Shown here: positions 6,654 to 10,406 of the stretch, piece after piece
How positions within the stretch are numbered: position 1 is the first letter of the stretch
How the letters are laid out: each line of letters opens with the position of its first letter
NCBI GenBank assembly: GCA_900551975.1
Contig: URYA01000044.1
Span: 1-10,406, forward strand
DNA length: 10,406 nt
Direction: 5' to 3'
From: an uncultured Collinsella sp.
GTDB lineage: Bacteria > Actinomycetota > Coriobacteriia > Coriobacteriales > Coriobacteriaceae
Made by a program: the position numbers and the translations under genes
The notes under the pieces: generated by a model
Told to the model about the DNA's origin: nothing
The model's input: the letters and a program-made list of their open reading frames with translations, nothing else
Database searches by the model: none

Positions 6654-7991
6654 TTAGGGAAGTTCGCGCTTGACAACCTCGACGATGTCGTCGACAACGC
6701 GCTGGGTCAGCTCGTGCGTCTCGGCCTCGGCCATCACACGGACCAGCGGCTCGGTACCGCTCGGGCGCACCAGAATGCGGCCGCGGCCGTCAAGCTCCTT
6801 CTCGGCAGCAGCGACAGCATCCCAGATGGGCTGGCAATCGTCCAGACCAGCCTTGTTGTCCGAATGCACGTTGACGAGTACCTGCGGGTACTTCTTCATG
6901 ATGCCGGCAAGATCGGTGAGGGTACGACCGGTGCGCTTGAGCACGGCCAGAAGCTGCAGGGCCGTCACCAAGCCGTCGCCGGTGGTGTTGTGCTCCAGGA
7001 AGATGATGTGGCCGGACTGCTCGCCGCCGATGACGGCACCGTCCGCGAGCATGCGCTCCAGAACGTAGCGGTCGCCCACGGCGGTCTGAACCATCTCGAA
7101 GCCCTGCTCCTTCATAGCGATGGAGAAGCCCAGGTTGCACATGACGGTCGAGACGATCTCGGAGTTGGCGAGCTTGCCGCGAGCGGCAAGGTCAGAACCG
7201 CAGATAGCCAGGATGTAGTCACCGTCGATCTCGTTGCCCTCGCTGTCCACGAACAGCACGCGGTCGGCGTCGCCGTCGTGGGCCAGGCCGATATCGGCAT
7301 GGGTGCGCAGCACGAGCTCGCGCAGGGGCTCGAGGTGCGTAGAGCCGCACTCGACGTTGATGTCGGTGCCGCAGTAATCGGTGTTGATAGCGTGCACCGT
7401 GGCACCTAGGCGCTGCAGCGCGGCGGGCGTGGTCTGGCAGGAAGCGCCATGGCCGCAGTCGACGGCAACGACCAAGCCGTCGAGCCTCAGGCCATCAAGC
7501 GTATCGATGGCGTGGTCGACGTATGCCTTGCGAGCGTCCTTCATCTTGATGATGTGGCCCACGCCGGCACCGGTCGGCAGCGTGTCGGCAGCCATGGCTT
7601 CCTCGGACATGACCCAGGCGCTGATCTCCTCCTCGACCGCGTCGGGAAGCTTCATGCCCTTGCGGCTAAAGAACTTGATACCGTTGAACTCCGGCGGATT
7701 GTGCGAAGCGGAGATGACGATGCCGCCATCGAGCTCGTTCTGAACGGTGAGCAGCGCCACGGCGGGCGTGGGGATAACGCCGCAGCAATGCGGGCGGCCG
7801 CCCTCGGCCATAATGCCGGCGGTCAGAGCACTCTCGAGCATGGTGCCCGAAAGGCGCGTGTCACGGCCGATGCAGATGTCCGGACCAAGAAACTTGGTCG
7901 CCGCGCGGCCCAGGCGAAACGCGAGGTCGCACGAAAGATCGGCGTTGGCGACGCCACGGACGCCGTCGGTACCGAAGATGTTCTGGGACAT
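6654..7991 (-). CDS. glmM: Phosphoglucosamine mutase
   Basis: GlmM interconverts glucosamine-6-phosphate and glucosamine-1-phosphate, the committed branch to UDP-GlcNAc and thus peptidoglycan. The 445-residue length is normal. All four alpha-D-phosphohexomutase signatures are present: the phosphoserine loop ISASHNPPEFNGIKFF with S96, the metal-binding DGDADR (239-244), the sugar-specificity loop GEQSGH (323-328), and the phosphate-binding RPSGTEP (409-415). The N-terminus FGTDGVRG is diagnostic of GlmM rather than other phosphomannomutases. The ATG at 7989-7991 follows AAGGAG by 7 bases. Only about 36 bases separate the end of the rpsI terminator from this ribosome-binding site, so its promoter is either compact or glmM depends partly on readthrough from rplM-rpsI. 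It lies upstream of the crr-like gene and nagB, which also deal with sugar phosphates. Confidence 0.97.
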   Translation of the reverse strand: MSQNIFGTDGVRGVANADLSCDLAFRLGRAATKFLGPDICIGRDTRLSGTMLESALTAGIMAEGGRPHCCGVIPTPAVALLTVQNELDGGIVISASHNPPEFNGIKFFSRKGMKLPDAVEEEISAWVMSEEAMAADTLPTGAGVGHIIKMKDARKAYVDHAIDTLDGLRLDGLVVAVDCGHGASCQTTPAALQRLGATVHAINTDYCGTDINVECGSTHLEPLRELVLRTHADIGLAHDGDADRVLFVDSEGNEIDGDYILAICGSDLAARGKLANSEIVSTVMCNLGFSIAMKEQGFEMVQTAVGDRYVLERMLADGAVIGGEQSGHIIFLEHNTTGDGLVTALQLLAVLKRTGRTLTDLAGIMKKYPQVLVNVHSDNKAGLDDCQPIWDAVAAAEKELDGRGRILVRPSGTEPLVRVMAEAETHELTQRVVDDIVEVVKRELP

Positions 7992-8040
7992 AGGATCGCT
8001 CCTTCCCTAGCAGGCGATATGCAACCGCCCACCCTAGTCG

Positions 8041-8084
8041 AAAAAGAAAAGCGGGACCCGCCGAGGAATCGGCAGGCCCCGCTT
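8041..8084 (-). terminator. Intrinsic terminator after rpsI
   Basis: On the minus strand a 16-bp stem (plus 8069-8084 with 8049-8064), including two G-U pairs, closes a 4-base loop. It is followed by a nearly pure T stretch (plus 8041-8048, interrupted once). It starts 31 bases past the rpsI stop codon and separates the ribosomal operon from glmM. Confidence 0.94.
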
Positions 8085-8114
8085 GTACATTGTATCTCGA
8101 AAGGAGATAAAACC

Positions 8115-8510
<396 letters not shown>

Positions 8511-8512
8511 CT

Positions 8513-8956
8513 TTAAGCCTCCAGCTCAATCTTCGTGGGGTTCTGGGCAGCATGCGGATGCTCGGCACCAGCGTAGACCTTAAGCTTGGTCATCTGGGCA
8601 CGGCCGAGGGTGGTCTTGGGCAGCATACCGCGAACGGCGCGCTCGATGACCTTCTCCGGGTGCTTCTCCATAGCCTGGCGGAAGCTCTCAGCCTTGAGGC
8701 CGCCGTTGTAGCCGCTGTGGCGATAATAGGTCTTCGTGTCGGCCTTGTTACCGGTAAGCTGGACCTTATCGGCGTTGATGACGACAACGAAGTCGCCGCA
8801 GTCGCTGTTGGGCGTGAACTGGGGCTTGTTCTTACCGCGCAGGATCATTGCGATCTGGGTGGCAAGACGGCCCAGGACAGCACCATCGGCGTCGACGAGA
8901 ACCCAGTTGCGCTGGACCTCGCCCTGCTTGGCGTAGTGAGTCGATTTCGAAATCAC
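8513..8956 (-). CDS. rplM: 50S ribosomal protein L13 (uL13)
   Basis: L13 is an early-binding large-subunit protein. The 147-residue length and the segments WVLVDADGAVLGRLAT (18-33), LRGKNKP (39-45), YYRHSGYNGGLK (77-88) and ERAVRGMLPKTTLGR (105-119) identify it clearly. Translation starts at a GTG (8954-8956) placed 5 bases after a full GGAGGAG at 8962-8968 (minus-strand reading); a TAA directly precedes the GTG in another frame, and no ATG offers a better start. It is the first gene of the rplM-rpsI operon, driven by the promoter at 9023-9050. The leader of roughly 60 bases contains a stable hairpin that could take part in autoregulation. Confidence 0.98.
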   Translation of the reverse strand: MISKSTHYAKQGEVQRNWVLVDADGAVLGRLATQIAMILRGKNKPQFTPNSDCGDFVVVINADKVQLTGNKADTKTYYRHSGYNGGLKAESFRQAMEKHPEKVIERAVRGMLPKTTLGRAQMTKLKVYAGAEHPHAAQNPTKIELEA

Positions 8957-8986
8957 TTAGACTCCTCCATGTACAGTACGTGTTGT

Positions 8987-9010
8987 TACAGAGATTCACG
9001 GGGCTCTGCA
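8987..9010 (-). promoter_or_regulatory. Hairpin in the rplM mRNA leader
   Basis: On the minus strand TGCAGAG (plus 9004-9010) pairs with CTCTGTA (8987-8993), seven pairs with one G-U, around a 10-base loop. It sits between the likely transcription start and the ribosome-binding site. Several ribosomal protein operons use leader hairpins for feedback control by an encoded protein, so this is a candidate. I do not recognise it as a known L13 leader class. Confidence 0.4.
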
Positions 9011-9022
9011 AGTAACCCGTCC

Positions 9023-9050
9023 ATATTACCCCGCTCGCCGTACGAGTCAA
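9023..9050 (-). promoter_or_regulatory. Sigma70-type promoter of rplM-rpsI
   Basis: On the minus strand TTGACT (plus 9045-9050) and TAATAT (9023-9028) are separated by 16 bases. Five of six -35 bases match consensus and the -10 is A/T-only. Transcription should start near 9016, giving a leader of about 60 bases before the rplM GTG. The promoter lies between the end of the patatin-like gene (stop at 9114-9116) and rplM, which explains why the ribosomal pair need not rely on readthrough. Confidence 0.82.
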
Positions 9051-9113
9051 CAGGTATTTTGGCTCTGCCCAGACTTTCTGCACATGTCGTCCATGGGTCA
9101 TGACGTCGCGACG

Positions 9114-9992
9114 CTAGCGCTCAACGAACTCTTGGATTTCCGCGAGCAGGCGCTTTGCCTCCTGACGGCCCTGGATATACAGGTCCAATAGCTTTGCCGA
9201 ATCGTGCTCGACATGGCCGACCTCGACCGGCTTTTGCGGAGCGACGACCAGCGCACGGCCCTCGCGCTCATACTTCCACAGGTGCATGCGCTGGATGTTG
9301 TAACGGTCGTGGCGCGTCTCGATAGCCTCGAGTAGGTAAGGGTAGTCGGCATAGCGGGCGCGCGCGGCAGGCATAAACTCGTAGGGCTTTTTCTCGTACG
9401 AGCGGTCCTGCGTGACGATGACGACCGCACGGTCGAAGCCCGCCTCCTCCAGCACGTGCTCGATGGGGACCGAATCGGCCACGCCGCCGTCGACGTATTT
9501 GTGCCCGTCGATCTCGACCGGCGGCGTCACCAGCGGCAGCGACGTCGAGGCGCGAACAGCGTCGAGGTCAAGTACGGCGCTTTTGACCGGCAGGTACGTG
9601 GCGGTTCCAAACAGCATGTCCGTCGCGACGGCGTACATCTCGATGGGGCTCGCGTCGAACGTCTCGTTGTCAAAGGGATCCAGGTGGTCCTGGACATCGT
9701 TGAAGATAAAGTCGTAACCCACAATGGAGCCCGTAGACGCAAACGATGCGGCGCCCATGAAGCGGCTGTCGTTGCAGAAAGCCAGGTTGATGCGGTTGGC
9801 ACGGCCGATCTGGTGCGACTTGTAGTTCACACCGTTGAGGGCGCCGGCCGATACACCGTAGACAGCCGGAATCTCGACGCCGGCCTCCATGAGAACGTCG
9901 AGCACGCCCGCGGTAAACTGCCCACGAAAACTGCCACCCTCCAAGACGAGCGCGACCTTGCCGGCGTTCTTTGCCTTATCTTCTGCAGTCAT
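9114..9992 (-). CDS. Patatin-like phospholipase/hydrolase, YjjU type
   Basis: This 292-residue protein has the patatin fold signatures: the oxyanion glycine-rich loop GGSFRG (19-24), the nucleophile elbow GVSAG (46-50) with S48, and DGG (168-170) with catalytic D168. The Ser-Asp dyad is intact, so lipid acyl hydrolase activity is likely. The pattern VALVLEGGSFRGQFTAGVLD and the length resemble the E. coli YjjU family, whose substrate is not settled. No signal peptide or membrane helix is seen, so it should act in the cytosol or at the inner membrane face. The ATG at 9990-9992 follows a consensus AGGAGGT. It lies between ssrA and rplM and seems transcribed on its own. No U-rich terminator follows its stop, so some readthrough into rplM is possible. 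Confidence 0.9.
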   Translation of the reverse strand: MTAEDKAKNAGKVALVLEGGSFRGQFTAGVLDVLMEAGVEIPAVYGVSAGALNGVNYKSHQIGRANRINLAFCNDSRFMGAASFASTGSIVGYDFIFNDVQDHLDPFDNETFDASPIEMYAVATDMLFGTATYLPVKSAVLDLDAVRASTSLPLVTPPVEIDGHKYVDGGVADSVPIEHVLEEAGFDRAVVIVTQDRSYEKKPYEFMPAARARYADYPYLLEAIETRHDRYNIQRMHLWKYEREGRALVVAPQKPVEVGHVEHDSAKLLDLYIQGRQEAKRLLAEIQEFVER

Positions 9993-10064
9993 ATTGACCT
10001 CCTGCGATTGCGTTTTGGCTTTCTTCTACCCAGTTTTGGGATGGCGAGCGCGCAGGTTTTGGAG

Positions 10065-10084
10065 CAGAGTTCGATTCTCCGCGG
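10065..10084 (+). repeat. 20-base repeat containing an inverted ssrA T-arm copy, copy 1
   Basis: CAGAGTTCGATTCTCCGCGG is identical to the copy at 10276-10295. Its inner 17 bases (10067-10083) equal the T-arm region of tmRNA, but on the opposite strand from ssrA. Confidence 0.9.
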
Positions 10085-10161
10085 GTGGGAGGGTCCGTTG
10101 ATGCGGGGCAAGGCCAGCAGAAATTCGATTAACATCGCATCCGTTTTGGGCTGAGGCTTTG

Positions 10162-10267
10162 CGCGGAGAATCCGCGTATTTGCTTCGCAAATCCGCACCG
10201 GCTTCGGTCAGCTGCCGCCGCCCTCGCCCGCGGGCTAAAAACGCTTACGCGTTTTCTTTACGCCCGC
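10162..10267. repeat. Cluster of intergenic hairpins
   Basis: Three perfect or near-perfect hairpins follow each other: CGCGGA-GAA-TCCGCG (10162-10176), ATTTGC-TTC-GCAAAT (10178-10192), and AAAACGC-TTAC-GCGTTTT (10238-10255). The last is enclosed by an outer GCGGGC/GCCCGC stem (10230-10235 with 10262-10267). The third could work as a terminator in either direction because of its A/T flanks. The dense palindromes suggest a REP/MITE-like intergenic element. Confidence 0.55.
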
Positions 10268-10275
10268 GCCCTGCA

Positions 10276-10295
10276 CAGAGTTCGATTCTCCGCGG
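10276..10295 (+). repeat. 20-base repeat containing an inverted ssrA T-arm copy, copy 2
   Basis: This is the second copy of CAGAGTTCGATTCTCCGCGG, 211 bases from the first. It lies just past the ssrA terminator. An RNA reading through that terminator would carry a segment perfectly complementary to the tmRNA T-arm over 17 bases. Confidence 0.9.
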
Positions 10296-10306
10296 TACGG
10301 ACTGGA

Positions 10307-10343
10307 AATAAAAAGGCAAGTAGATACGAATTTCTACCTGCCT
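10307..10343 (-). terminator. Intrinsic terminator of ssrA
   Basis: On the minus strand AGGCAGGTAGA (plus 10333-10343) pairs with TCTACTTGCCT (10314-10324), with one G-U pair and an 8-base loop. TTTTATTT follows immediately. It begins 9 bases past the encoded CCA of tmRNA. Confidence 0.93.
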
Positions 10344-10351
10344 GTTACTTA

Positions 10352-10406
10352 TGGTGGAGGCGCGGAGAATCGAACTCCGGTCCACGAAAGCCCCCTGATT
10401 GGCATC
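10352..10406 (-). ncRNA. ssrA: tmRNA, 3' end only (partial)
   Basis: tmRNA rescues stalled ribosomes by acting as both tRNA-Ala and a short mRNA. Only the last 55 bases are in the window; the gene continues past the right edge. The minus strand ends in GCCTCCACCA, an acceptor 3' strand with encoded CCA. It is preceded by a T-arm with stem CGGAG/CTCCG and loop TTCGATT (plus 10363-10379). The upstream GGGGGCTTTCGTGGAC suits the long helix that leads into the tRNA-like domain and does not fit a normal tRNA variable loop and anticodon stem. A strong terminator follows. The tag peptide and the 5' acceptor strand are outside the window, so the call rests on the 3' domain alone. Confidence 0.88.

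Larger units (their letters stand above)
9993..10306. other. Repeat-rich spacer between ssrA and the patatin-like gene
   Basis: No gene is seen here. The stretch holds the AGGAGGT ribosome-binding site of the patatin-like gene, two identical 20-base repeats containing a copy of the tmRNA T-arm sequence, and a cluster of hairpins at 10162-10267. I could not pick a convincing promoter for the patatin-like gene. Confidence 0.6.

Noticed and set aside
10065..10377. Classical attL/attR pair of an element integrated at ssrA
   Set aside because: The T-arm copies are inverted relative to ssrA and no integrase or cargo gene lies between them.

Overview
The window reads as a core-genome segment of a high-GC Gram-positive bacterium, most likely a Coriobacteriia member close to Collinsella. 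The reasons are GC-rich codon use, strong Gram-positive style ribosome-binding sites, a short Gram-positive type NagB, and a very large STAND/SARP-type regulator of a kind frequent in that class. The genus is an inference; no 16S gene is present.

Layout: two rightward genes come first, a class I SAM-dependent methyltransferase (222-1109) and the CRM-domain ribosome-assembly protein YhbY (1268-1567), closed by a strong terminator. Everything after that is leftward. Read from the right-hand edge, the order is: the 3' end of tmRNA (ssrA, 10352-10406) with its terminator; a repeat-rich spacer; a patatin-like hydrolase of the YjjU type (9114-9992); rplM-rpsI (L13 and S9) with its own sigma70-type promoter and terminator; glmM; a stand-alone PTS EIIA-Glc (crr-like); nagB with terminator; a 383-base gene-free spacer; and a 999-residue ATPase regulator (1637-4636). 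That regulator converges on yhbY, and its stop codon lies in the U-tract of the yhbY terminator.

Functional logic: glmM, the EIIA gene and nagB surround one metabolite. GlcN-6-phosphate is sent toward UDP-GlcNAc and peptidoglycan by GlmM or into glycolysis by NagB, while EIIA-Glc links the node to PTS sugar uptake. rplM-rpsI, yhbY and ssrA all serve the ribosome. The ligand and targets of the large regulator cannot be read from the sequence.

Most noteworthy non-coding signals: (1) two 17-base copies of the tmRNA T-arm in inverted orientation downstream of ssrA, inside identical 20-base direct repeats; (2) two mutually exclusive GC-rich hairpins in the nagB leader; (3) a 13-bp stem-loop between crr and nagB; (4) a 14-base direct repeat in the spacer between nagB and the regulator; (5) an abrupt codon-usage change in the middle of the methyltransferase gene. 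I found no CRISPR array, insertion sequence, prophage gene or obvious defence system.
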